Below are positions 53,761 to 63,203 of a stretch of DNA of 64,000 nucleotides, one piece after another (positions within the stretch are counted from its first letter, which is position 1; each line of letters opens with the position of its first letter). The notes beneath the pieces are model-generated. The model did not search any database. It was not told the origin of the DNA and saw nothing but the letters and a program-made list of their open reading frames with translations. The position numbers were made by a program, and so were the translations under genes. Source of the stretch: Gammaproteobacteria bacterium (lineage in GTDB: Bacteria; Pseudomonadota; Gammaproteobacteria; Ga0077554; Ga007554); contig JAMPIW010000007.1 in assembly GCA_040183005.1 (NCBI GenBank), positions 1,496,188-1,560,187 of the forward strand. Reading direction: 5' to 3'.

Positions 53761-54182
53761 CGCGTAAAATAAACCTTACCCCATGATGCAAAAAAAATAT
53801 CGTTATGTCGCGCTATCGCCGTGCCAATACTGCGGGGGCTACTTATTTTTTTCACGGTGGTGACTTAAACATCGGGATCGACACTGTGGCAACGCCGTTA
53901 GTGGGAACACCAAATCCGTGATGAGACGGATTTTATACGGCATATGGATTACATCCATTGGCCGCTCCTGCGCCTGCGACATTCGTGTATCCATGCACAG
54001 CGCAACCCGGTCAAACATGGGTTATACCAATAGGTGGCGGAATGGCCGCATTCAACGTTTCACAGCCATGTTGCGCAAGGCGCCTATGCGCTTGATTGGG
54101 GTGGTGTCGAGGGTGAGATATGGGTTGGACATTTGGTGAATGATATGACGGCGTGGGCACTACGTGCCCACCCTGCTTGGCT
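53761..54182 (+). pseudogene. Degenerate copy of the RAYT (REP-associated transposase) gene
   Basis: From 53761 the sequence follows the region around the intact gene at 62488: the same leader (CGCGTAAAATAAACC, CCATGATGCAA), then 'SRYRRANTAGATYFF' and then a jump to the region coding 'DTVATPLVGTPNP'-like (equivalent of LWQRRYWEHQIRDEMDF) and the final 'ALDWGGV' stretch, with several frame changes. About 180 bp of the middle are deleted. Ends with a REP-like hairpin GTGGGCAC...GTGCCCAC near 54153-54175. Non-functional. Confidence 0.85.
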
Positions 54183-54290
54183 ACGTTTTACGGTGGCGTG
54201 AAATCAGACCACGCTTCTGGCGGCGCATCCTACCCCCTATGAACGCCGCACCAAACGCGAACGCACTAACTGGTAAGTGCATCCTCCATT

Positions 54291-55721
<1,431 letters not shown>

Positions 55722-55768
55722 GGTGTCCTCTGCGTTTCATCCAGTGATACTGTTTTGTAGGGATGTCG

Positions 55769-56197
55769 CTATACATCCACGACACATTGCGCAATCCATA
55801 CACCGCTCTCCTCCTGATGGACACGAAGTTCGGTATACGTTGCCCCTTTCACCTCGACGGCGGGTTTGTGCTTTGAGGTCTGTATTATCTCACCCCATGC
55901 CGTTGCATCCATGCGTGAGTTTTTGATGATGACCTCAAAGCGGCTAAAGAGCATTTTACGTGTTGCTATTTCGTAGATCAGCGCGTTAAGCCAGTCAACG
56001 AATAATAACTCGCCGTCCGGTGCCTGGCAGGAAATTGTTACCGCGATTTCAGGGGATATAAGTTGCGGGTCAGTTATCACTGCGATCAATGCAAGCGCAG
56101 CTTGTTCAAATGCGTTTTCTTTTGAGCTACCGATCCCGCGCACGCCAATGTCGGCCTGATGAGGAAAGTGTTCCCAACGATTTATGGTTGATTGCAT
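55769..56197 (-). CDS. Archease (RtcB-activating protein)
   Basis: A 142-residue protein starting MQSTINRWEHFPHQADIGVRG; an upstream frame of 17 residues lacks similarity. Archease helps RtcB turn over by promoting its guanylylation. The conserved Asp in 'HQADIGVRG', the 'LLFVDWLNALIYEIATRKMLFSRFEV' central segment and the C-terminal 'VKGATYTELRVHQEESGVWIAQCVVDV' match the family. It lies immediately upstream of rtcB on the same strand and presumably shares its transcript. Confidence 0.93.
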   Translation of the reverse strand: MQSTINRWEHFPHQADIGVRGIGSSKENAFEQAALALIAVITDPQLISPEIAVTISCQAPDGELLFVDWLNALIYEIATRKMLFSRFEVIIKNSRMDATAWGEIIQTSKHKPAVEVKGATYTELRVHQEESGVWIAQCVVDV

Positions 56198-56508
56198 ATG
56201 ATTTTCTTCCCAACCGTGCGAGATAATTATTTCCTCTTTTCTCAGCAATGTCTTTAATGATTTATGAAAGGCTATGCTTTAAATTGTGCGCCCAATAATA
56301 AACCGCTGGCAAGTTTGATTTTTATGGTCGGTTTTAGTGTTTTTAGGTGGGTTTTCTCTTTGGCATGGTGTTTTCTCGGATAAAACAGCCTGAATATGAA
56401 TTTCGGAAATATATATAACTATAAGTTTTTTTATGTATAATTATATTTGTGTATCGTTATAATGATTTCGTAATTAACCTTAAATGTTGATGTTAAGGAG
56501 TATGATGT
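56198..56508. other. AT-rich intergenic region between archease and the H1-like gene
   Basis: About 310 bp with no coding frame. It is the AT-richest part of the window (around 56390-56480). It holds the divergent promoters of archease-rtcB (minus) and the H1-like gene (plus). A TATAAT hexamer at 56458-56463 is a possible -10 for the latter, with a weak -35. AT-richness would also suit binding by the AT-hook protein encoded next door. Confidence 0.5.
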
Positions 56509-57000
56509 ATGCCAAGAGCCAAGAAAGAAATCTCACAGGATGGGGCAGAAAAACGACGGAGAGGCAGGCCGCTACGGGACAAAAATCCCTCTAGGGCTTT
56601 AGTCAACAAAAAGGGTTCCGTTAAAGAAAAATCGAGATCAGCTGGAGTAAAGGCTACGGTTGGAAGGCCGCCAGAGAAGACCAGAGCGGCGGTTGCAAAA
56701 GAAAGAGTCCAGCGACAACAACTGGCTCATAAAGAGAAACAGAAGGCCCTTAAAAAGAGAATTAAAGAGCTTACTTCCCAAATGGTCGCTATGGCAAAGG
56801 CGGCAAAGAAGGAGGCTAGGTCCTCGATGGCGCGCGAGCGGGTTTTGGCGAGGATGATTTCTGCGAAGGAAGAGGCTTTCAAAAAATTCGAGGCGAAGTG
56901 GGCGCGCCGTTATTTACCTCATGTGGCTGTAGAAAAGAAAATTGCCACAAAAAAGAAAGCTGTGGCAAAAAAGAAGGGCGCGCGAAGAAAGGCAGCTTAG
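56509..57000 (+). CDS. Lysine-rich AT-hook / histone H1-like DNA-binding protein
   Basis: A 163-residue, strongly basic protein. It has two AT-hook-like motifs ('RRRGRPLR' at about 16-23 and 'TVGRPPEK' at about 49-56), a central coiled helix ('RQQLAHKEKQKALKKRIKELTSQMVAMAKAAKKEA'), and a C-terminal lysine/alanine tail (KKKAVAKKKGARRKAA) of histone H1/AlgP type. Ribosome site AAGGAG lies 8 bases before the ATG. It ends at a strong terminator, and is upstream of dnaE. Nucleoid-associated; binding preference is predicted to be AT-rich minor groove. Confidence 0.75.
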   Translation: MPRAKKEISQDGAEKRRRGRPLRDKNPSRALVNKKGSVKEKSRSAGVKATVGRPPEKTRAAVAKERVQRQQLAHKEKQKALKKRIKELTSQMVAMAKAAKKEARSSMARERVLARMISAKEEAFKKFEAKWARRYLPHVAVEKKIATKKKAVAKKKGARRKAA

Positions 57001-57051
57001 TTTTCCCTCTTGCATTCTTGCGTGCTCTGAGCGCAAAGATGCCCTCATATG

Positions 57052-57089
57052 ACCGGCGGCCTACTCTATTGTAAGGCGCCGGTTTTTTT
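57052..57089 (+). terminator. Terminator of the H1-like gene
   Basis: Stem ACCGGCGGCCT / AGGCGCCGGT (one bulge), loop of 11 bases, then seven Ts. It lies 52 bp after the stop and before dnaE. Confidence 0.85.
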
Positions 57090-57196
57090 GTATGGGGGGA
57101 ATAGTTGTTTGTTATTATATGATCTTTCCCGCAATGGGCGGCTGTCGTCTTTCTTAGACCTTGCAAAGTGCACCTCGAACTCCGGAAACCTGACAA

Positions 57197-60100
57197 ATGA
57201 CCCCCGGCTTCGTCCACCTCCATCTCCATACTGAATATTCCCTGGTTGACAGTGTTGTGCGTGTCAAGCCACTGGTGAAGGCGTGCGCCGCTGCCGGTAT
57301 GCCGGCTTGCGCGGTGACGGACCAATCCAATCTGTTCGCCATGGTGAAATTTTATCGTGCAGCCCAGGCGGCAGGCGTGAAGCCGATCATCGGGGTGGAT
57401 GTGTGGCTGCACAATGAGGCGGATCATAATCAACCGTCGCGATTGGTGTTGCTGTGCCAGAACCGCGAGGGTTATCTCAACCTCACACGCCTGGTGTCGC
57501 GCAGCTATATCGAAGGCCAGCAGCGTGGCATCCCCATGCTCCGCAGGGAGTGGCTGGAGGGCGCGAGCGATGGGTTGATCGCCTTGTCCGGCGGGCGTGC
57601 CGGTGATGTAGGGCAAGCCCTGCTGGCGGGCAACCGGGGAGCAGCCGAGGTGCTGCTCAATGGCTGGAAGGCGCTGTTTCCCGAACGTTTCTACCTGGAA
57701 TTGCAACGCAGTGGACGCGAGCATGAAGAGGATTACCTGCACGACGCCGTCGGTCTGGCCCAGGCGCTCGACGTGCCGGTGGTGGCCACCAACGATGTGC
57801 GCTTCATCAAGCCTGAGGATTTTTACGCGCACGAGGCCAAGGTGTGCATCCATGAGGGGCGCGTGCTGGATGATCCGCGCCGCCCGCGCCTGTATTCCGA
57901 GCAGCAGTATTTGCGCAGCCCGCAGGAGATGGCCGAGCTGTTTGCCGATCTTCCCGAGGCGCTGGAAAATACCGTGGAGATCGCGCGCCGCTGCACCCTG
58001 GAGCTGACGCTCGGTAAAAACTTCCTGCCCGATTTCCCCGTGCCGGAAGGCATGACCATGGACGCCTATTTCCGCGAGTGCGCACGTGTCGGACTGGAAA
58101 AGCGCCTGGCTTTCCTGTTCGATACCCAGGCCCCCAAGTTTGCCCAACAGCGCGTTGAGTACGACGAACGACTGGCGCGCGAACTCGACGTGATTATCAG
58201 CATGGGCTTTGCCGGTTATTTTTTGATCGTGGCGGATTTTATACGTTGGGCCAAGGAGAATGATGTGCCGGTGGGGCCGGGGCGCGGTTCGGGCGCGGGG
58301 TCGCTGGTGGCCTATGCGCTGGAAATTACGGATCTTGATCCGCTCCGCTATGACCTGCTGTTCGAGCGTTTTCTAAACCCTGAGCGTGTCTCGCTGCCGG
58401 ATTTTGATATCGACTTCTGCATGGAGGGCCGCGACCGTGTCATCGAGTATGTGACGGAGCACTACGGGCGCGACCGCGTGTCGCAGATCATCACTTACGG
58501 TAGCATGGCGGCCAAGGCCGTGGTGCGCGACGTAGGGCGCGTGCTGGGGCATCCTTATGGCTTCGTCGATCAGATCGCCAAGCTGATCCCCTTCGAGCTG
58601 GGCATCACGCTCGACGATGCGCTGGAGAAAGAAGAGACGCTACGCCGCCGCTACGAACAGGAAGAGGACGTGCGTGGATTGATCGACCTGGCGCGCTCGC
58701 TGGAGGGATTGACGCGCAACGCCGGCAAGCATGCCGGAGGCGTGGTGATCGCACCCTCGGCGCTCACTGATTTCACGCCGCTCTACTGCGAGCAAGGCGC
58801 GGCGGGAACGGTAACGCAATTCGACAAGGACGATGTCGAGGCAGTGGGGCTGGTTAAATTCGACTTCCTGGGGTTGCGCACGCTCACCATCATCGACTGG
58901 GCGGTGAAGAACATCAACCGAGGACGCGCCGCGCGCGGCGAGGCGCTGCTGGATATCGTCCGCATCCCGCTGGATGACGCGCCGTCTTTCGCCCTGCTCA
59001 AGCGTTGCGCGACGACTGCGATCTTCCAGCTTGAATCGCGCGGCATGAAGGATCTCATCAAACGCCTGCAACCGGACTGTTTCGAAGACATCGTGGCTCT
59101 CGTGGCGTTGTTTCGCCCCGGCCCATTGCAGTCCGGCATGGTGGACGACTTTATCAACCGCAAACACAAGCGTACCAAGGTGGAATATCCGCACCCCGCG
59201 CTGGAGCCGATCCTCAAGCCTACCTATGGCGTGATCCTTTATCAGGAGCAGGTGATGCAGATCGCCCAGGTGCTGGCCGGATTCAGTCTGGGCGCCGCCG
59301 ACCTGCTGCGCCGCGCCATGGGCAAGAAAAAAGCTGAAGAAATGGCGCAGCAGCGCGCCATTTTTGTGGATGGCGCGAAGAACAACGGTGTAGATGAAAA
59401 GATCGCCGCCTACATCTTTGACCTGATGGAAAAGTTCGCAGGTTACGGTTTCAATAAATCCCACTCGGCCGCGTATGCCTTGTTGTCCTACCAGACCGCC
59501 TGGCTCAAGGCCCACTACCCGGCGGCCTTCATGGCGGCGGTGTTGTCCGCGGATATGGACAATACCGACAAGGTCGTAACGTTGATCGACGAATGCCGTG
59601 ACATGAAGCTGACCGTGCTGCCGCCGCACATCAACACCTGCGAATGTGCCTTCACCGTCAGCGATGACAACACGATCCTCTATGGCCTGGGCGCGGTCAA
59701 GGGTGCGGGCAGCGCGGCCATTGAGGGCATCATTGCCGCCCGCAAGCAGGCTCCGTTCCGCGACCTGTTCGATTTTTGTCAGCGTATCGACCTGCGCAAG
59801 GCCAACCGGCGCGTACTGGAGGCGCTGATTCGTGCGGGTGCGCTTGATGGGCTGGGGGCGGGCCGCGCCACGCTCATGGCCTCGCTCACCGCCGCTACGC
59901 AGTTGGCCGAACAGCATTCGCGTAACGATGCCGCAGGGCAGGAAGATCTGTTCGGTGTTTTCGCGGCGCCAGGCGGCGTGAGCGAGAGCGAGGCGCATGA
60001 AACGCGTTATGTCGAAACACCCGAATGGAATGAAGAACAGCGTCTCACCGGGGAAAAGGAAACCCTCGGGCTGTACCTTACCGGCCACCCTATCGTGCGT

Positions 60101-60670
60101 TACGAACACGAGCTGGCGCGTTTCATCAGCGCACGCATTGTCGATCTCAAGCCCGGCCGTGACCAGTCCGTTGTTATCGCTGGCCTGGTGGTGGCGATGC
60201 GCGCCATGATGAGCCGCAAGGGCGACCGCATGGCCTTCATCACCCTGGACGACCGCAGCGGACGCATCGAGCTGGCGGTGTTTCCCGAAAACTTCCGTCA
60301 ATACCGTAACCTCATCATCAAAGACAAGCTGCTAGTGGTGGAAGGCACCGTAAGCGTGGACGAGTATTCCGGAGGTTTCAAGATGAGTGCGGACAAGATT
60401 TTTGATATCGATCAAGCGCGCGAGGCCTATGCCAAGCGGTTAGTTATCGATGTCGAAGAGCGCCAGGCGAACAATGGCTTCGTCGGCGAGTTGGCGCAGC
60501 GGCTGGCGCCGTTCCGCGAGGGCGTGTGCCCGGTATGGATTGAATACCGCGCACACACCGCGCGCGCGCAGCTCGCCTTGGGCCAGGAATGGCGCGTTCA
60601 CCCCAGCGATGAACTATTGCATCGTCTACAGGAGTTGGCGGGAGAGGGCAGAGTGAGGGTGGTTTACTAG
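57197..60670 (+). CDS. dnaE: DNA polymerase III alpha subunit
   Basis: A 1157-residue replicative polymerase. The PHP domain opens it ('FVHLHLHTEYSLVDSVV', 'VTDQSNLFAMVKFYRAA'), then the C-family polymerase core with catalytic Asp residues in 'LPDFDIDFC' and around 'VKFDFLGLRTLTIIDW', the 'GPGRGSGAGSLVAYAL' nucleotide motif, the 'AGKHAGGVVIAP' and 'LFRPGPLQSGMV' segments, the helix-hairpin-helix region, an OB fold ('VVIAGLVVAMRAMMSRKGDRMAFITLDDRSG') and the C-terminal tau-binding part. Start MTPGFVHLHLH is the family start. Near the dnaQ gene only in the sense of being in the same window. Essential and undamaged. Confidence 0.98.
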   Translation: MTPGFVHLHLHTEYSLVDSVVRVKPLVKACAAAGMPACAVTDQSNLFAMVKFYRAAQAAGVKPIIGVDVWLHNEADHNQPSRLVLLCQNREGYLNLTRLVSRSYIEGQQRGIPMLRREWLEGASDGLIALSGGRAGDVGQALLAGNRGAAEVLLNGWKALFPERFYLELQRSGREHEEDYLHDAVGLAQALDVPVVATNDVRFIKPEDFYAHEAKVCIHEGRVLDDPRRPRLYSEQQYLRSPQEMAELFADLPEALENTVEIARRCTLELTLGKNFLPDFPVPEGMTMDAYFRECARVGLEKRLAFLFDTQAPKFAQQRVEYDERLARELDVIISMGFAGYFLIVADFIRWAKENDVPVGPGRGSGAGSLVAYALEITDLDPLRYDLLFERFLNPERVSLPDFDIDFCMEGRDRVIEYVTEHYGRDRVSQIITYGSMAAKAVVRDVGRVLGHPYGFVDQIAKLIPFELGITLDDALEKEETLRRRYEQEEDVRGLIDLARSLEGLTRNAGKHAGGVVIAPSALTDFTPLYCEQGAAGTVTQFDKDDVEAVGLVKFDFLGLRTLTIIDWAVKNINRGRAARGEALLDIVRIPLDDAPSFALLKRCATTAIFQLESRGMKDLIKRLQPDCFEDIVALVALFRPGPLQSGMVDDFINRKHKRTKVEYPHPALEPILKPTYGVILYQEQVMQIAQVLAGFSLGAADLLRRAMGKKKAEEMAQQRAIFVDGAKNNGVDEKIAAYIFDLMEKFAGYGFNKSHSAAYALLSYQTAWLKAHYPAAFMAAVLSADMDNTDKVVTLIDECRDMKLTVLPPHINTCECAFTVSDDNTILYGLGAVKGAGSAAIEGIIAARKQAPFRDLFDFCQRIDLRKANRRVLEALIRAGALDGLGAGRATLMASLTAATQLAEQHSRNDAAGQEDLFGVFAAPGGVSESEAHETRYVETPEWNEEQRLTGEKETLGLYLTGHPIVRYEHELARFISARIVDLKPGRDQSVVIAGLVVAMRAMMSRKGDRMAFITLDDRSGRIELAVFPENFRQYRNLIIKDKLLVVEGTVSVDEYSGGFKMSADKIFDIDQAREAYAKRLVIDVEERQANNGFVGELAQRLAPFREGVCPVWIEYRAHTARAQLALGQEWRVHPSDELLHRLQELAGEGRVRVVY

Positions 60671-60746
60671 GCTCTGTTGACGTTTGACAAGCACCGGGAA
60701 AACGAGCATCTTGCTGGATGAAATTGGACACGGACACGGTTAGATA

Positions 60747-61028
60747 ATGAGCGGCGTAACTGGAAAAATTATTATCAGGGGCGTTACCGAGGACGGCAGA
60801 AAGTTTCGTCCCAGTGATTGGGCCGAGCGCATCACCACTGCGGTTGGCAAAGTCGGCGCAGGCCGCCGCATCGAGTTTCATCCCAAGGTCAGCATGATCA
60901 CCATCGAGGGAATCAGTTGCGTGCTGGTAGACAAAAGCCTGGAACAGGACGAACCACTGGTGTTTGCTTTTCTGATGAACTTCGCCAAAAGCAACCACCT
61001 GCAAATTGAAGATTTCCAGCAGGGATAA
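60747..61028 (+). CDS. DUF3579 protein
   Basis: A 93-residue cytoplasmic protein 76 bp after dnaE. 'IIRGVTEDGRKFRPSDWAERI' and 'VSMITIEGISCVLVDKSLEQDEPLVFAFLMNFAKSNHL' fit DUF3579, a small family of beta- and gammaproteobacteria of unknown function. There is no catalytic motif. It may share the dnaE transcript, but the gap could hold its own promoter. Confidence 0.85.
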   Translation: MSGVTGKIIIRGVTEDGRKFRPSDWAERITTAVGKVGAGRRIEFHPKVSMITIEGISCVLVDKSLEQDEPLVFAFLMNFAKSNHLQIEDFQQG

Positions 61029-61214
61029 AATAGTCCTGTTGCGTAGTAGTCACGATCCGATCTGACAGCCCCCAAAGAAATTCTGAATCCCCGCCTGACA
61101 AAGTCCCCGCCCTCGCTTTTGCCGCCACCGCCGCTGGCGCCGTAGTTTTATTCCGGCAGTGGTCTATGTGCTTTGATGATGCTGGACGTTGGTTTTGCAC
61201 CAACCTTGGGTTGT

Positions 61215-61230
61215 TCGGCCATATGGCCGA
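61215..61230. promoter_or_regulatory. Palindromic operator of the second RES/Xre operon
   Basis: Perfect 16-bp palindrome TCGGCCATATGGCCGA, 37 bp before the antitoxin start; a half-site-like AATGGCC recurs at 61244-61250. It differs entirely from the operator of the first module. Position suits repression of the promoter. Confidence 0.55.
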
Positions 61231-61266
61231 TGCTATAAGGACTAATGGCCAAATGAGGTTTTTCAC

Positions 61267-61704
61267 ATGAGCTATGTATTACAGGGCATCACCAATCTCT
61301 TAGGTGGCCCCAAGACCCTGGGGCGGCCTGTACAAACTCACGCGGATTTGTTGGCGGTAGTCCGGGCAGGCTTCCCCTACATCGCGTTAGAACGGGTAAT
61401 AGATGCCATGGATTTGACCCGCGAGGAAATTGAAACTGTCCTCGCCCTGCCGACCCGCACATTGACCCGGCGCAAACAGGCCCAGCACCTGCAGGCGGCG
61501 GAATCCGACCGATTGATGCGCCTTGCGCGCGTGGCCGTACACGCAACTGCCGCCCTGGGAACCTCGGAGAAGGCCGCGCAGTGGCTGCATCGTCCAAATC
61601 GTGGCCTCGGCAACTGCTCCCCGTTATCCTTGCTCGATACTGACTTGGGAACCTCGCAGGTAGATGACGTGTTGACCCGCCTCGAACACGGCGTTGCCGG
61701 TTAA
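61267..61704 (+). CDS. Xre/MbcA/ParS-type antitoxin (DUF2384), second module
   Basis: A 145-residue protein with the Xre-like N-terminus ('RVIDAMDLTREEIETVLALPTRTLTRRKQAQHLQAAESDRLMRLARVA') and the C-terminal antitoxin domain ('ALGTSEKAAQWLHRPNRGLGNCSPLSLLDTDLGTSQVDDVLTRLEHG'). This class matches the PRX/RES antitoxins of large size. Its stop at 61702-61704 abuts the toxin ATG. As the toxin is frameshifted, this is now an orphan antitoxin. Confidence 0.9.
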   Translation: MSYVLQGITNLLGGPKTLGRPVQTHADLLAVVRAGFPYIALERVIDAMDLTREEIETVLALPTRTLTRRKQAQHLQAAESDRLMRLARVAVHATAALGTSEKAAQWLHRPNRGLGNCSPLSLLDTDLGTSQVDDVLTRLEHGVAG

Positions 61705-62173
61705 ATGCGCGTCTGGCGCTTAGTGAAGGCGGAATTCGTCAAGAATGCCTTCACCGGCGACGGCGCCCGTCTCGCTGGCGGCCGCTGGAACCCCAAGGGC
61801 GTACACGTCGTCGCTTGCCCTCGCCACTCTTGAACTCCTCGTCCATGCCGACTACGACCTGTTGCCCGACGATTTGATGTCCTTTGCGCTGGACATTCCC
61901 GATGACATTCCGGTGGAGCATGTGGCCATCGGCGATTTGCCGTCCAACTGGAAAGACTATCCGCCGCCCGATGCGTTACAAGAGATCGGCGCCATGTGGT
62001 TTGCACGGCGCGAGACCGCCGTGTTGGCGGTAGCCTCGGCGGTAATTTCAGAAGAGAACAACTTTTTATTGAATCCAGTTCATCCTGATTTTACGCGCAT
62101 CCGCTGGGCCGAACCGCAGCCATTTCAATTCGACTCACGGTTGCAGCCATCCAGAGCCACTCCCAGACCCTGA
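61705..62173 (+). pseudogene. RES-domain toxin, frameshifted
   Basis: Starts at ATG 61705 (MRVWRLVKAEFVKNAFTGDG) and reads RES residues 'ARLAGGRWNPKGVHVV'. The frame then fails at about 61800; in the frame from 61745 'AYTSSLALATLELLVHADYDLLPDDLMSFALDIPDDIPVE' continues and closes with 'NNFLLNPVHPDFTRIRWAEPQPFQFDSRL' to the TGA at 62171-62173. Family members read GVPVVYTSSSLALATLE, so a short deletion and frameshift removed the active-site tyrosine region. The arginine in 'GGRWNP' is retained. It would have been an NAD-consuming toxin. Confidence 0.88.
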
Positions 62174-62487
62174 CCGGGCTAATGGGGGCATGGCTTGCAT
62201 TAACCATATGTCTGTTGGCAATGGTGCCTCAAATAGGTGATATTGGATTGCAAGATCCGGTAGGGTGGGCACGTTTTTTGTGCCCACGCGGGATCAATGA
62301 TTACGACGTATGCCAATGGTTGATTTGATTTTTTTGTTGCTTCTTGGTCGTCCGGGGGGATCCAAACGGCGGGACGGGTACCTGATCACACGGCCGTGCC
62401 ATGATGTTGATGCATCACATGATGCGTGGACACGTCTCCTGTGCCCACGCGTAAAATAAACTTAACCCATGATGCAATAATGTCGTT
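62174..62487 (+). repeat. REP hairpins upstream of the RAYT gene
   Basis: Two hairpins: GTGGGCAC-N7-GTGCCCAC (62265-62287) and GCGTGGACAC-N7-GTGCCCACGC (62424-62450, one mismatch). A third of the same kind lies just after the RAYT gene at 63046-63068. They share the GTGGGCAC arm. The rest of the gap holds no coding frame I can support. Confidence 0.75.
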
Positions 62488-63036
62488 ATGTCACGCTATC
62501 GCCGGGCCAATACTGCGGGGGCCACCTATTTTTTTACGCTGGTGACGTATCGCCGCCAAGCGATTTTGTGCGATGCGCCTATACGCACGGCGTTGCGAGA
62601 CGCGATTGTTGCGGTGCGCGAACAACGGCCATTCAACATTGACGCATGGGTTCTGCTGCCTGATCATTTGCATTGTATCTGGACATTGCCACCGGACGAT
62701 ACTGACTTCCCGTTACGCTGGAGCATGATCAAACGGCGGGTAAGCGTGGCCTGTGCGGCGGCGTATAAGCGTCCCGATTGGCTTACCGCATCGAAACGGA
62801 AACACCGGGAATCGGCGCTGTGGCAACGCCGTTATTGGGAACACCAAATCCGTGATGAAATGGATTTTATACGGCATGTGGATTACATCCATTACAATCC
62901 GGTCAAACATGGGTTATGCCAACAGGTATCGGAATGGCCCCATTCAACATTTCACCGCCATGTCGCACAAGGTGCCTATGCGCTTGATTGGGGTGGTGTC
63001 GAGAGTGGGGTACGGGCTGGAACATTTGGTGAATGA
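62488..63036 (+). CDS. REP-associated tyrosine transposase (RAYT)
   Basis: A 182-residue HUH/Y1-type protein. It has the HLH of the HUH pair in 'LLPDHLHCIWTLP', the catalytic Tyr is likely in 'DYIHYNPVKHGL', and the family sequence 'WQRRYWEHQIRDEMDF' and 'WPHSTFHRHV' are present. Start MSRYRRANTAGATYFFTLVTYRRQ. RAYTs cut and join REP hairpin DNA; GTGGGCAC-type REP hairpins flank the gene on both sides. A damaged copy is at 53761-54182. Confidence 0.92.
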   Translation: MSRYRRANTAGATYFFTLVTYRRQAILCDAPIRTALRDAIVAVREQRPFNIDAWVLLPDHLHCIWTLPPDDTDFPLRWSMIKRRVSVACAAAYKRPDWLTASKRKHRESALWQRRYWEHQIRDEMDFIRHVDYIHYNPVKHGLCQQVSEWPHSTFHRHVAQGAYALDWGGVESGVRAGTFGE

Positions 63037-63078
63037 TATGGCTGCGTGGGCGCAAACCACGTGCCCACCCTACTTGGC

Positions 63079-63202
63079 TTTACCCAGGCCGACCCGTATA
63101 TCCAAAACCTCACCAACCTGCAAGACCTCAACCGCTACGCCTATGTCAACAACAACCCGCTGAAGTATACTGATCCGACCGGGTATAAGAAGTTTTGGAG
63201 TA
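63079..63202 (+). pseudogene. RHS-repeat core remnant
   Basis: A short frame reads '[38 protein letters not shown]', the classic RHS core ending ([17 protein letters not shown]), with nothing of the repeats before it. It begins just after a REP hairpin and is cut on the right by the IS66-family element. It records a lost RHS gene. Confidence 0.8.
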
Positions 63203-63203
63203 A

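Noticed and set aside
56879-58147. Minus-strand frame of 422 codons across the dnaE start
   Set aside because: It runs antisense through a terminator and the dnaE start; not a gene.
58640-60301. Long minus-strand open frame of 553 codons opposite dnaE
   Set aside because: It is the antisense shadow of dnaE, has no domain or ribosome site and follows the third-position bias of the real gene.
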